A stretch of DNA of 64,000 nt from contig JAVVHA010000011.1 of NCBI GenBank assembly GCA_032249735.1, positions 1 to 64,000 of the forward strand. Reading direction: 5' to 3'. The translations under genes and the position numbers were made by a program. Positions 33,582-41,888 of this stretch are shown in pieces. A model generated the notes under the pieces. That model did not search any database and was not told where the DNA came from. It saw nothing but the letters and a program-made list of their open reading frames with translations. Numbering within the stretch: position 1 is the first letter of the stretch; each line of letters starts with the position of its first letter. The stretch comes from Dehalococcoidia bacterium. GTDB lineage: Bacteria; Chloroflexota; Dehalococcoidia; SM23-28-2; HRBIN24.

Positions 33582-33596
33582 CCTCTCATTAGGCCC

Positions 33597-34985
33597 ATGA
33601 GGAGGGAATCGGCGTCGGCCCGGCCTTTGGCCGTATCCACCCTGGACGAGGCTCACCTGGGGCGCTCGGTGCTGCGGCTGGCGTGGCCAGTGATGGTCCA
33701 GCAGACCAGCTACTCCATGGTTCAACTGGTGGACACCTTTTTGGTGGGCCATCTTGGAGAGGATGCGCTGGCGGGGCTGCGTTTGGGCGCCCAGATCTTC
33801 TGGTTCGCCTTCGCTGGCATGACGGCGGTGGGGGTGGGGGCTATAGCTGTGGTCTCCCGCAGCGTTGGGGCGCAGCAATGGGCTCGGGCGCGGCGGGCGG
33901 TGGGCAGTGCCCTGGCCCTGGCCCTGGTTTGGGGGCTGCTGGTGGGGGTCAGCATGTGGGCCCTGGGCGGGTGGGCCTTGGGCATGCTGGGAGCCGAGCC
34001 AGAGGCCCGTCGCTTGGGGGGGCAGTATCTGCAGGCGGCGGCCTTTGGGATGCCGTTCTGGTCGCTCCTTTATGCTGCCAACGCCGTCCTGCAAGGGGCC
34101 GGGGATACCCGCACTCCCATGGCCGTGGGGGTGTTCATCAACGTGGTGAACATGGTCATGGCCTATTCGCTAATCAATGGTGTTGGGCCTTTTCCGTGGT
34201 TGGGGGTGGCAGGTTCGGGGGCGGGCTTCACCATCGCTGCTTTCCTGGGGGCTGTGGTCATCTTGTGGCTTCTGGCATCCGGCCGCCTCCTCCTAAGGTG
34301 GTCGCCCTCATCGTGGCCGCTATTTCATCGTTCGGAGGCGGCCAGGGTGGTGCAGGTAGGGCTGCCCACGGCCCTGGAGCAGGCCCAGTTCAACATGGCC
34401 TTCATGCTGTACACCCGCATCGTGGCCTCCCTGGGCACCACGGCGGTGGCCGCCCATGGGGTGGCCTTGGCTGTCCAAAGTTTGGCCTTCAACGCTGGTA
34501 TGGGCATAAGCGTGGCCACGTCCGCCCTGGCTGGGCAGGGGCTGGGGGCAGGCCGCCCCGACTTGTCGGAGCGGGCGGTGTATGCTGCTGCCCGGTATGC
34601 GTCCTTGGTCATGGGCAGCGTGGGGCTGGTGTTGATGGTGTTGGGACATCCCATCGTCTCCCTCTTTGTGGGCGGGGAGGGGGCAGAGGAGGTGGTGGAC
34701 ATCGGGAGCCGCCTCATGTTCATCTTCGGGTTTGCCATGCCCGTGCTGGGGGCCAACCTGGCCTTCAGCGGTGGCCTGCGGGGGGCAGGCGATACACGGG
34801 CGGTCATGCTCATCATGGCCTTTGGCACGTGGGTAGTACGCCTGGGCCCCGCCTACCTTTTGGCCATCACAGCCGGGTTGGGGGCGCCGGGGGCTTGGGC
34901 GGCTGCCGTGATGGACATAAGTGCCCGCACCTTCCTCATGTGGTGGCGGTTCCGCAGCGGCCGCTGGAAGCAGATTCGCGTGTAG
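33597..34985 (+). CDS. MATE family efflux transporter
   Basis: A 462-residue, 12-helix multidrug/toxin exporter of the MatE family, using a Na+ or H+ gradient. Two MatE halves are recognisable: LRLAWPVMVQQTSYSMVQLV with VDTFLVGHLG in the first and VGLPTALEQAQFNMAFMLY in the second. GDTRTPM and GDTRAVM repeat motifs occur near the ends of the two halves. The first ~17 residues are a hydrophilic N-terminus. ATG 33597 has only a weak site (TTAGG). Substrate unknown. Confidence 0.93.
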   Translation: MRRESASARPLAVSTLDEAHLGRSVLRLAWPVMVQQTSYSMVQLVDTFLVGHLGEDALAGLRLGAQIFWFAFAGMTAVGVGAIAVVSRSVGAQQWARARRAVGSALALALVWGLLVGVSMWALGGWALGMLGAEPEARRLGGQYLQAAAFGMPFWSLLYAANAVLQGAGDTRTPMAVGVFINVVNMVMAYSLINGVGPFPWLGVAGSGAGFTIAAFLGAVVILWLLASGRLLLRWSPSSWPLFHRSEAARVVQVGLPTALEQAQFNMAFMLYTRIVASLGTTAVAAHGVALAVQSLAFNAGMGISVATSALAGQGLGAGRPDLSERAVYAAARYASLVMGSVGLVLMVLGHPIVSLFVGGEGAEEVVDIGSRLMFIFGFAMPVLGANLAFSGGLRGAGDTRAVMLIMAFGTWVVRLGPAYLLAITAGLGAPGAWAAAVMDISARTFLMWWRFRSGRWKQIRV

Positions 34986-35039
34986 TCGGGCGATGACAGC
35001 GCCCGCCATGACTGCTACCATAGGGGCGAGGGCAGGCCC

Positions 35040-35252
35040 ATGAGTAAGGTCATCATCTACACCCTGGCCGGCTGCCCCACCAGCCAGAAGGCCTTGCGGG
35101 CCTTGCGGGAGCGGGGCATCGACTTCGAGGAGCGGCGGGTGGACGAGGACCCCCGCTGGTGGGAGGAGGCCCTTAAGTACTCGGTCACCGTGCCCATCAT
35201 CATCTGGGGCGAGGGCGATGTGGAGATAGGCTGGGAGGGAGAGCACGGCTGA
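35040..35252 (+). CDS. Glutaredoxin-like protein
   Basis: A 70-residue thioredoxin-fold protein: strand KVIIYTLAG, active site CPTS (one Cys), helix QKALRALRERGIDFEERRVDED, then TVPIIIW with the cis-Pro. The final segment is shorter than in typical glutaredoxins. A single Cys at the first active-site position suggests a monothiol mechanism or Cys-based carrier. It ends 19 nt before the cysS fusion and may share its transcript. Thiol-related genes follow (cysteinyl-tRNA synthetase, ccdA, tlpA). Confidence 0.82.
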   Translation: MSKVIIYTLAGCPTSQKALRALRERGIDFEERRVDEDPRWWEEALKYSVTVPIIIWGEGDVEIGWEGEHG

Positions 35253-35271
35253 GAGATCACGTGAGGGCCGG

Positions 35272-37452
35272 GTGCCGGCCCACCCCCTCTGGCTTTATAA
35301 CACCCTGAGCCGCCGCAAGGAGATGTTCCACCCTCTGCAAGAGGGGAGGGTGGGCATATACTCCTGCGGCCCCACTGTGTACCGCTTCGCCCACATCGGC
35401 AACCTGCGAACCTACCTGATGGCCGACTGGCTGCGGCGGACGTTGGAGGCCCTGGGCTACCAGGTGGTGCACGTCAAGAACATCACCGATGTAGGACACA
35501 TGCGCCAGGAGCAGCTGGAGCGTGGGGAAGACAAGGTGGTGGCCGCTGCCCTGGCCGAGGGCAAGACCCCCCAGGAGATCGCCCAATTCTACACCGCTGC
35601 TTTCCTGCGGGATGAGGCCCGTTTGGGCATCCTCCCCGCCCATGTTTACCCCAAGGCCACCGAACACGTGGAGGATATGATCGGCCTCATATCTCGCCTC
35701 CTGGAGCGGGGCTACGCCTATGTGCGGCAAGGGAATGTATACTTCGATGTGTCCAAGTTCCCCCGCTATGGCCAGCTATCGGGGCAGATGGGCCTAGGCC
35801 TCCTGGCAGGGGTGCGGGTAGAGACTGATCCTCTCAAAGATGACCCCCGCGATTTCACCCTCTGGAAGGCGGCGGAGCCTGGCCGTGTCCTTAAGTGGCC
35901 GAGCCCCTGGGGTGAGGGGTTCCCAGGCTGGCACATCGAGTGTTCGGCCATGGCCATCCGCTATCTGGGCCCCCATCTGGACATCCATACAGGTGGGGTG
36001 GACAACATCTTCCCCCATCATGAGGACGAGATAGCCCAGAGCGAGGCCGCCTACGGTGCCCCGTTCGTGCGGTACTGGGTGCACGGCCAACACCTGCTGG
36101 TGGACGGGGTGAAGATGGCCAAGTCCACAGGCAACGTTTACACCCTGGACCATCTGGAGATGCGGGGGTTCGAGCCCCTGGCCTTCCGCTACTTATGCGC
36201 CACTGTGCACTACCGCCGCCGCATGAACTTCACGTGGGAAGCCCTCGCTGCTGCCCAAAGAGGCCTGCTGCGTCTGCGGCTACACGCCCAGGGCGAGGGG
36301 AAAGGCTCTTCCAACCCCTCCCTAGCGCAAAGGCTGCGTCTTCTCTTTTGGGAGGCGGTGTGCGACGACCTCAACATACCGCGAGCGCTGGCGGTAGCCT
36401 GGATGGTGGCTCGCTCGGGGCTCCCTGGCCCCCTCAGGCGCCAGCTGCTTTTGGAGTTCGACCGCGTGCTGGGCCTGGGGCTTGACAGGGAGGCGGAGCC
36501 CTGCGAGCTGCCGCAAGAGGTGCGTCGCCTGGTGCAGAGGCGGCGGAGCCTCCGGCGGCAGGGCCGCTTTGCAGAGGCCGATGCCATCAGGGCAGAACTG
36601 CTGGGCCGCGGCTACGAGGTGCGGGACGAGGGCCCCGTCACCCACGTCCTGCCGCGACCCCGTTGGGCCCAGCGGCCGGCCACGATAGCCCGCAGCCAGG
36701 ATGTCCCTCTGCTGCTGGAGCGGCCCGCCGAGCGCCGCATCACCGTTAGCCTGCTGGCTAGGGACGATCGCCCCCATCTGGAGGAGTGCCTGGCCCACCT
36801 CTTGCCATATCTGGGGGAAGAAGACGAGGTCATCGTGGTCGATAACGGCTCCGACGACGACACCGGCCCCTGGCTGGACACCATCTCCGCCAGGGATGGG
36901 CGGGTGAAGGTAGTGCATGCTGACCACTTCTTGGGGGCGGCTGCTGCCCGTAACATCACCATGCGCCTGGCCCGTGGGCGCTGGTTCCTGTGGCTGGACA
37001 GCAGCGTGCGTCTGACAGGCGACATATCTCCAGCTCTGGAGAAGGCCTTCGCCGATGCCTCGGTGGGGATGGTGGGGCGATGGGGCCTATGTACCTCTGA
37101 CCTGCGCCACTTTCAAGAAGTCGAAGCCCATGGCGAGGTGGACGCTCTGGCGGGGTACCTTATGGCCCTGCCGCGGGAGGTTGTGGCTCAGCTGTTCCCC
37201 CTGGACGAGAGGTTCCGCTTCTATCGACATCTGGACCTGGACGTGAGCCTGCGCGTAAGGGCCCTGGGGCGCCGCCTTCTGTGTGACCCCTCGCTGCCTG
37301 CCCACCGCACCGTCCATTGGGAATGGGAGAGGACGCCCCCCGAAGAGCGGGATCGCCTCAGCAAGGCCAACTTCTATCGCTTTCTGCGGCGCTGGGGGCA
37401 CAGGGTTGACCTTTTGGTCTCCAGATGCGCCCCCGACTCCTCCATTGTATGA
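35272..37452 (+). CDS. cysS: Cysteinyl-tRNA synthetase fused to a family 2 glycosyltransferase domain
   Basis: A 726-residue fusion. Residues 1-465 are a complete class I CysRS: zinc ligands C32, C224, H249 and acidic neighbours in HHEDE; HIGN at 41-44; KMAKS at 281-285; and a normal C-terminal helical domain ending near LPRPRW. A ~25-residue linker follows. Residues ~490-726 are a GT-A (GT2) domain with ITVSLLARDD, VIVVDNGSDDDT, AAAARNITMRLARGRW, FLWLDSS in the place of DxD, and a late FYRHLDLDVSLRVRALG that resembles the GT2 catalytic ED region. The frame is continuous with no stop at the junction. CysRS is normally 450-480 residues. GTG 35272 has GAGG 6-7 nt upstream. The appended enzyme's acceptor is unknown. 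Confidence 0.93.
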   Translation: MPAHPLWLYNTLSRRKEMFHPLQEGRVGIYSCGPTVYRFAHIGNLRTYLMADWLRRTLEALGYQVVHVKNITDVGHMRQEQLERGEDKVVAAALAEGKTPQEIAQFYTAAFLRDEARLGILPAHVYPKATEHVEDMIGLISRLLERGYAYVRQGNVYFDVSKFPRYGQLSGQMGLGLLAGVRVETDPLKDDPRDFTLWKAAEPGRVLKWPSPWGEGFPGWHIECSAMAIRYLGPHLDIHTGGVDNIFPHHEDEIAQSEAAYGAPFVRYWVHGQHLLVDGVKMAKSTGNVYTLDHLEMRGFEPLAFRYLCATVHYRRRMNFTWEALAAAQRGLLRLRLHAQGEGKGSSNPSLAQRLRLLFWEAVCDDLNIPRALAVAWMVARSGLPGPLRRQLLLEFDRVLGLGLDREAEPCELPQEVRRLVQRRRSLRRQGRFAEADAIRAELLGRGYEVRDEGPVTHVLPRPRWAQRPATIARSQDVPLLLERPAERRITVSLLARDDRPHLEECLAHLLPYLGEEDEVIVVDNGSDDDTGPWLDTISARDGRVKVVHADHFLGAAAARNITMRLARGRWFLWLDSSVRLTGDISPALEKAFADASVGMVGRWGLCTSDLRHFQEVEAHGEVDALAGYLMALPREVVAQLFPLDERFRFYRHLDLDVSLRVRALGRRLLCDPSLPAHRTVHWEWERTPPEERDRLSKANFYRFLRRWGHRVDLLVSRCAPDSSIV

Positions 37453-37474
37453 TGGGAGCGGGGAAAGGTAGGAG

Positions 37475-38248
37475 ATGGAGATAGGTGGGGTAGGCCTCGG
37501 CGTGGCCTTTGCCGCCGGTGTCCTATCATGTCTTTCGCCGTGCCTCCTCCCTTTGGTGCCCTCTTACATCGCCTACCTGATGGGCACATCGGCCCAGGGG
37601 AAGCCAGCGGCCGCCATGGCGCCCGGGGGGACGGTGGTGGCCATACGGCCGGTGGCCATTACCTCTGGTAGTCCCCTAGGGCATGCCCTTGGGTTTGTGA
37701 GCGGGTTCTCGCTGGTGTTCATCGCCTTTGGTGCCTCCTTGGGGCTCTTGGGGTACTTCTTGCGCCAGCACCGCGATGTAGTGCAGAAGGTGGCGGGCTC
37801 CCTGCTCATATTGCTGGGCCTGCACCTGGCGGGCGTCATCACCATCCCGTTTTTGGAGCAGGAGCGGCGCCTAGGTGTGGATGCGGCCCGGGGATATATT
37901 CGCTCCTTCTTGGTGGGGGCGTCCTTCGCTGCGGGGTGGAGCCCTTGCATAGGCCCCACATTGGGGGCCATCTTGGCTGTGGCGGTATCTGGGGGCAGCG
38001 TCATGGAGGCCGTCCTATTGCTGGCGGCCTATTCGGCGGGGCTGGCCATCCCCTTCCTGGTCATGGGCCTGGCCTTTAACGCTCTCCTGCCCGTTTACCG
38101 ATGGCTGAAGAGGGCTGGGGGTGTCATCAACTATGTGAGCGGGGCCATGTTAGTGGTGGTAGGGATCCTCATATTCACTGGTAGCCTTATCAATCTCAAT
38201 AGCCTCTTCAACTGGGGCCCCCTGTCCGACCTGGGCTCCAAGCTGTGA
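37475..38248 (+). CDS. ccdA: Cytochrome c biogenesis / thiol transporter CcdA
   Basis: A 257-residue membrane protein with six predicted helices that carries reducing equivalents from cytoplasmic thioredoxin to the outside. Redox cysteines are in VLSCLSPCLLPLVPSY (helix 1) and AAGWSPCIGPTLGAIL (helix 4). It starts at ATG 37475, 22 nt after the cysS fusion, and precedes a TlpA/ResA-like gene by 7 nt, its natural partner for maintaining reduced extracytoplasmic thiols, for example apocytochrome c. Confidence 0.95.
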   Translation: MEIGGVGLGVAFAAGVLSCLSPCLLPLVPSYIAYLMGTSAQGKPAAAMAPGGTVVAIRPVAITSGSPLGHALGFVSGFSLVFIAFGASLGLLGYFLRQHRDVVQKVAGSLLILLGLHLAGVITIPFLEQERRLGVDAARGYIRSFLVGASFAAGWSPCIGPTLGAILAVAVSGGSVMEAVLLLAAYSAGLAIPFLVMGLAFNALLPVYRWLKRAGGVINYVSGAMLVVVGILIFTGSLINLNSLFNWGPLSDLGSKL

Positions 38249-38255
38249 CGGCGTC

Positions 38256-38870
38256 ATGAGGTGGGACCTGCGGAGCAGGCTTCTGGCCCTTGTGGGCGTA
38301 GCGGTGATTGTGGCGGTGGTTTTGTTACCGTTAAAGGTGCTGGGGCTTCTGGGGCGGCAAGGGGGGCTGGAGGAGGCCCGACTGGTGGAGACAGGCCCAC
38401 CAGCTGGGGTGGGGGGTTATTCCGTGGGGCCGGAGCGAGGGCAATTCGCCCCCGATTTTGAGGCGCCCACCTTAGAAGGGGGCCAGAAGGTGCGCCTAAG
38501 CGATTTTCGTGGTCGCCCCGTCTACCTCAACTTCTGGGCCACGTGGTGCGGGCCCTGTGAGCGGGAGCTCCCGGACATCGCTCGCCTGCGGCGTTCTCAC
38601 CCCGACCTTGTGGTGATAGGCATCAACCGGGCCGAGCCGCCGGAGCGGGCTCTTCGGTTCCTGAAGAACCTCGGGCTTTCGGGGAGCAGCTCCCCCTTCA
38701 CGGCCTCTGTAGCCGACCCCACTGACGTGCTATTCCCTGCTTATAGGGGCATCGGCATGCCCTTCAGCGTTTTCCTCAACCGTCAGGGGCGGGTAGTAGC
38801 CGTGTATAATGGCCTCCTCCCTCTGGAGAAGATGGAGGAGATGTACCGCTTGGCGGCAGAGACGGACTGA
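38256..38870 (+). CDS. TlpA/ResA-like membrane-anchored thioredoxin
   Basis: A 204-residue thiol-disulfide oxidoreductase. An N-terminal membrane anchor (LLALVGVAVIVAVVLLPLKV) is followed by a linker and an AhpC-TSA/Redoxin domain with APDFEAPTLEGG, the active site WATWCGPCERELP (CGPC) and the cis-Pro in GIGMPFSVFLN. The domain should face the outside and receive electrons from CcdA. Probable end of the Grx-cysS-ccdA-tlpA transcript. Confidence 0.94.
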   Translation: MRWDLRSRLLALVGVAVIVAVVLLPLKVLGLLGRQGGLEEARLVETGPPAGVGGYSVGPERGQFAPDFEAPTLEGGQKVRLSDFRGRPVYLNFWATWCGPCERELPDIARLRRSHPDLVVIGINRAEPPERALRFLKNLGLSGSSSPFTASVADPTDVLFPAYRGIGMPFSVFLNRQGRVVAVYNGLLPLEKMEEMYRLAAETD

Positions 38871-38947
38871 GCTGGGCCATCACCAGGGAAGTGGGAGGGC
38901 GGGGGGCTGATATATGCGGGGAACGGGCTCCTAAGGCGGCTGGGCCT

Positions 38948-38977
38948 TTGACGAGGGTTAGGCCCTCATCATACCAT
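38948..38977 (+). promoter_or_regulatory. Promoter of tRNA-Lys
   Basis: TTGACG (38948-38953), 18 nt, TACCAT (38972-38977). The predicted start at about 38984 coincides with the tRNA 5' end, as if little or no 5' leader were made. Confidence 0.6.
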
Positions 38978-38983
38978 GATGTT

Positions 38984-39058
38984 GGGCCCGTAGCTCAGCG
39001 GAAGAGCGGGGGACTTTTAATCCCAGGGCCGTGGGTTCGAATCCCACCGGGCCCTCCA
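38984..39058 (+). tRNA. tRNA-Lys (anticodon TTT)
   Basis: A 75-nt cloverleaf. Acceptor GGGCCCG/CGGGCCC; D arm GCTC-AGCGGAA-GAGC; anticodon loop CTTTTAA giving TTT; T arm GTGGG-TTCGAAT-CCCAC; encoded CCA. Two oddities: the discriminator base is T (bacterial tRNA-Lys usually has A), and the top pair of the anticodon stem (27-43) is a G-A mismatch. It is probably functional, since all other pairs are intact. Confidence 0.88.
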
Positions 39059-39478
39059 GGACTCCATACAGAGGCGTGGTCATCTCCTTTGTGCCCAGAC
39101 TGTACCCAGCGCATGCCCGGGTCTTGGTCACGATGATGCCTGGATCTCCATGCGTGTGTGTGATAGCAGGGAGCACATGTCCCCCCTCTCATCAAGGGTG
39201 TGGGCGCGATGCCCTGGGCGCTGGCGTGAGGATACCTGCGGGCTGTTGTGTTGGCAGCGCTCCCTCCAGGGTATAGGGGAGGCGTGTGAGGACGCTACCC
39301 GGCTCGGCCTCGGTCACAGGTGTTAGCGCCGAGGCAAGTCGTCCCACGCCCAGCCTGTCGAGGCGCCTTCGGGTCCAGGGGGCGCGCCCCAGCCGGACTT
39401 CCAACGCCTGGGCCTGCGTTAAGAAGCGCACAAAGGCCACGGACGGCCCCGGCCTGCCCCCTAGGGCGTGCCAGGGTG
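39059..39478. other. 420-bp region without a recognised gene
   Basis: Between tRNA-Lys and the end of the subtilisin gene. Short reading frames occur on both strands, but none has a ribosome site with recognisable protein features; the longest (39192-39536, minus) is Arg/Gly/Pro-rich and overlaps the subtilisin end. No repeats, hairpin terminator or RNA gene were recognised. It could be decayed coding sequence. Confidence 0.5.
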
Positions 39479-40726
39479 CTAAGGACAGGAGCCCCCCACC
39501 GCCCTGCAGGCGTTGAGGCGGCCACCGCTGGGCCACTGACCAACCAGGCCAGAGGGCGTATCCGCGTTCCCTTCCACGGCCGTGCGCACACAGGTGTTGT
39601 TATCGCAGGCGCCCCTCGCCCACACCAGCCCCGCCACCCCTGAGACGAAGGGGGTGGCCATGGAGGTGCCGCTGCCGTAGGCGTACTTAACGCCCCATAT
39701 CCAGAGGCGGTTTCGGTGGTCGGGGGCAGTGGAGAGGATGCTCACCCCCGGCGCGCCGATGTCCACCCAGTCGCCGTAGTTGGAGAAGCTGGCCTTCTGG
39801 TCCTTGTTGTCGGTGGCGCCGACGGCGATGACCTTCCCATAGGCGGCGGGGTAGAGCGGGCTGTCGGTGTTGTCGTTGCCGGCCGCCGCCACCAGCACCG
39901 CCCCCTTGTCCCAGGCGTAGTTCACGGCCTCCTCCACAGTCTTGGAAGCCGAGTAGCCCCCCAGGCTCATGTTGATGACCTTGGCGCCGGCATCGGCAGC
40001 CGCCACGATGCCATTGGCGATGGCGTCCCAGGAGCCGAAGCCGTTGTCGTTCAGCACCTTTACGTTCAGCAGCCTGCAGGCTGGGCAGGTGCCCGCCACC
40101 CCCAGACGGTTGTCGGTGACGGCGGCGGCGATGCCGGCCACGTGGGTGCCGTGGCCGTAGCGGTCGTCCACCGTCTTGCTGCCGCTGAAGTTCAGGTTGT
40201 CGGCCAGCAGCTTGTCCTTCAGGTCCTCGTGACTCTGGTCGATGCCCGTGTCCAGGATGGCAACGACGATACCCGTGCTGTCCGTGCTGATGACCCATGC
40301 CTCGGGGGCGTCGATGTCGGCATCGGCGGTGCCGCCGTTCTGGCCGGTGTTGTGCAGCCCCCACTGGTCGCCAAAACGGGGGTCGTTGGGGAAGCCCACC
40401 GCCTGCCAGATGCCGTTGGGCTCGGCGAACAGTACGTGAGGGTTGCGGGCATAAGCGGCGGCGCGGGCCCGCTCCTGCCCTGGCGGCACCAGGACCACCT
40501 GCACGGCGATGCCGGGTATCTCCTCCTTTACCCGACCCCCGTTCTGTCGGTGCACCTCGGCCACGACCTGGGCGGGAGTGCCGGGCCGGAACTTGACCAG
40601 CACCTCGCCGGGGACGATGTCGGCCTCGGCGGACGTTGTGAAGGCGCGGGGCTGGCCCAGGAGGAGCAGCGCCAACACCCCCACGCCACCAGCAAGGATG
40701 AGCAATCGCCTGACCAGCCCTACCAT
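39479..40726 (-). CDS. Secreted S8 family serine peptidase (subtilisin/thermitase-like)
   Basis: A 415-residue secreted protease. It has a signal peptide (RRLLILAGGVGVLALLLLG, cleavage near residue 30-35) and a fervidolysin-like propeptide (PGEVLVKFRPGTPAQVVAEV). The catalytic domain has Asp in VAILDTGIDQSHED, His in GHGTHVAGIAAAVTD, the oxyanion Asn in AAAGNDN and Ser in GSGTSMATPFVSG. Cys pairs (CPAC; ACDNNTC; NAC..GSC) could form disulfides outside the cell. Thermitase/proteinase-like architecture. It is oriented away from the ribosomal operon; a TTGACA on its strand at 40785-40790 has only a 14-nt spacing to a -10-like TACACT. Confidence 0.95.
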   Translation of the reverse strand: MVGLVRRLLILAGGVGVLALLLLGQPRAFTTSAEADIVPGEVLVKFRPGTPAQVVAEVHRQNGGRVKEEIPGIAVQVVLVPPGQERARAAAYARNPHVLFAEPNGIWQAVGFPNDPRFGDQWGLHNTGQNGGTADADIDAPEAWVISTDSTGIVVAILDTGIDQSHEDLKDKLLADNLNFSGSKTVDDRYGHGTHVAGIAAAVTDNRLGVAGTCPACRLLNVKVLNDNGFGSWDAIANGIVAAADAGAKVINMSLGGYSASKTVEEAVNYAWDKGAVLVAAAGNDNTDSPLYPAAYGKVIAVGATDNKDQKASFSNYGDWVDIGAPGVSILSTAPDHRNRLWIWGVKYAYGSGTSMATPFVSGVAGLVWARGACDNNTCVRTAVEGNADTPSGLVGQWPSGGRLNACRAVGGSCP

Positions 40727-40850
40727 CCCCTACCTCCCCTTCCGGCTCGCCATCTGGTGCCCCCAGTGTAGGCGGCGCCCCCCTTGTCAACGTTTCCCGG
40801 GGCTGGCCCCAGAGACAAGGGCCCTCATTGCGGGACGAGGCCACGCCTCG

Positions 40851-40879
40851 TTGACAATATAGGGTGGGCACCGTAAACT
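40851..40879 (+). promoter_or_regulatory. Promoter of the str/S10/spc/alpha ribosomal operon
   Basis: TTGACA (40851-40856), 17 nt, TAAACT (40874-40879). It gives an 80-nt leader before rpsL. The CGTTGACAA box here is mirrored by TTGTCAACG at 40784-40792, the -35 of the divergent subtilisin gene. Confidence 0.78.
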
Positions 40880-40911
40880 AACATGTTGGCTTCGCTTACA
40901 GGAGGGGCAGC

Positions 40912-40944
40912 GCCGAGGGCCCCTTGTAGGTTTGGCCTCTCGGC
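40912..40944 (+). promoter_or_regulatory. Leader hairpin upstream of rpsL
   Basis: GCCGAGGGCC (40912-40921) pairs with GGCC-T-CTCGGC (40934-40944), ten pairs with one bulged T around a 12-nt loop, in the 5' leader 22 nt before rpsL. A candidate site for autoregulation by a ribosomal protein; no known motif is matched. Confidence 0.4.
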
Positions 40945-40966
40945 CATTTATTTTGGGGTGAGTGTT

Positions 40967-41380
40967 ATGCCGACCATAAACCAGCTGGTGCGAAAGGGGC
41001 GGCGGCCGGTGAAGAAGAAGTCTAAGGCCCCCGCTCTCCTATACAGCTTCAATAGCCTGAAGGGCACACTGCGGGTGGTGCCTTCCCCCCAGAAGAGGGG
41101 GGTCTGCACCGCTGTGCGCACCATGACCCCTAAGAAGCCCAACTCCGCCCTGCGCAAGATAGCCAAGGTGCGCCTCACCAATGGCATCGAGGTGACGGCT
41201 TACATCCCTGGGGAGGGGCACAACCTGCAGGAGCACTCCATCGTCCTGGTGCGGGGGGGCAGGGTCAAGGACCTGCCCGGTGTCCGCTACCACATCGTGC
41301 GGGGAGCCCTGGACTGCGCCGGCGTGAGCGGGCGCCGTCAGCAGCGCAGCAAGTACGGGGCGCGGCGTCCCTCCAGCTAA
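40967..41380 (+). CDS. rpsL: Small subunit ribosomal protein S12
   Basis: A 137-residue uS12, a decoding-centre protein. The start is [35 protein letters not shown] holds the conserved streptomycin-sensitivity lysine and [11 protein letters not shown] the second. The ATG at 40967 has GGGGTGAG upstream; an upstream in-frame start at 40883 is rejected since it would add residues foreign to S12. First gene of the super-operon. Confidence 0.98.
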   Translation: MPTINQLVRKGRRPVKKKSKAPALLYSFNSLKGTLRVVPSPQKRGVCTAVRTMTPKKPNSALRKIAKVRLTNGIEVTAYIPGEGHNLQEHSIVLVRGGRVKDLPGVRYHIVRGALDCAGVSGRRQQRSKYGARRPSS

Positions 41381-41395
41381 TGAAGGTGCTTCACC

Positions 41396-41869
41396 ATGCC
41401 TAGACGCAGAGGTCGTGTAGTTAGGCGTGAGGTCCCGCCAGACCCCAAGTACGGGAGCGTCTGGGTGCAGAAGATGATCAACCACATCATGTGGAAGGGA
41501 AAGAAGAGCAAGGCCGAGAAGATCGTCTATAAGGCCCTTGAGCTGGTGCGTCAGCGCACCGGGGAGGACCCTGTTAAGGTCTTCGAGCAAGCGGTGCGCA
41601 ACTGCATGCCGGTGCTGGAGGTGCGCCCACGGCGGGTGGGCGGGGCCACCTATCAGATCCCCATAGAGGTGCGGCCCGAGCGTCAGCTCTCCTTGGCTAT
41701 GCGCTGGCTGCGCGATGCTGCCCGCTCCCGCAAGGGCCGCCCCATGTTCGAGCGGCTGGCGGCCGAGATCTTGGACGCCTCCCGAGGCACGGGGGCGGCC
41801 GTCAAGCGGCGCGACGATGTCCACCGCATGGCCGAGGCCAATAGGGCTTTTGTGCACTACCGGTGGTAG
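41396..41869 (+). CDS. rpsG: Small subunit ribosomal protein S7
   Basis: A 157-residue uS7, which nucleates the 30S head and contacts the E site. It starts [13 protein letters not shown] and contains [31 protein letters not shown] and [12 protein letters not shown]. Standard length; 15 nt after rpsL. Confidence 0.98.
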   Translation: MPRRRGRVVRREVPPDPKYGSVWVQKMINHIMWKGKKSKAEKIVYKALELVRQRTGEDPVKVFEQAVRNCMPVLEVRPRRVGGATYQIPIEVRPERQLSLAMRWLRDAARSRKGRPMFERLAAEILDASRGTGAAVKRRDDVHRMAEANRAFVHYRW

Positions 41870-41888
41870 TAGGAGGCCTGGGAGGTCT

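Noticed and set aside
33683-34996. 437-codon frame overlapping the MATE gene in another frame
   Set aside because: Gly-rich translation with no membrane or domain pattern; the MATE frame has clear homology motifs.
39716-40771. 351-codon plus-strand frame opposite the subtilisin gene
   Set aside because: The minus-strand subtilisin has signal peptide, propeptide and catalytic triad; the other frame shows only Val/Gly/Asp-rich text.
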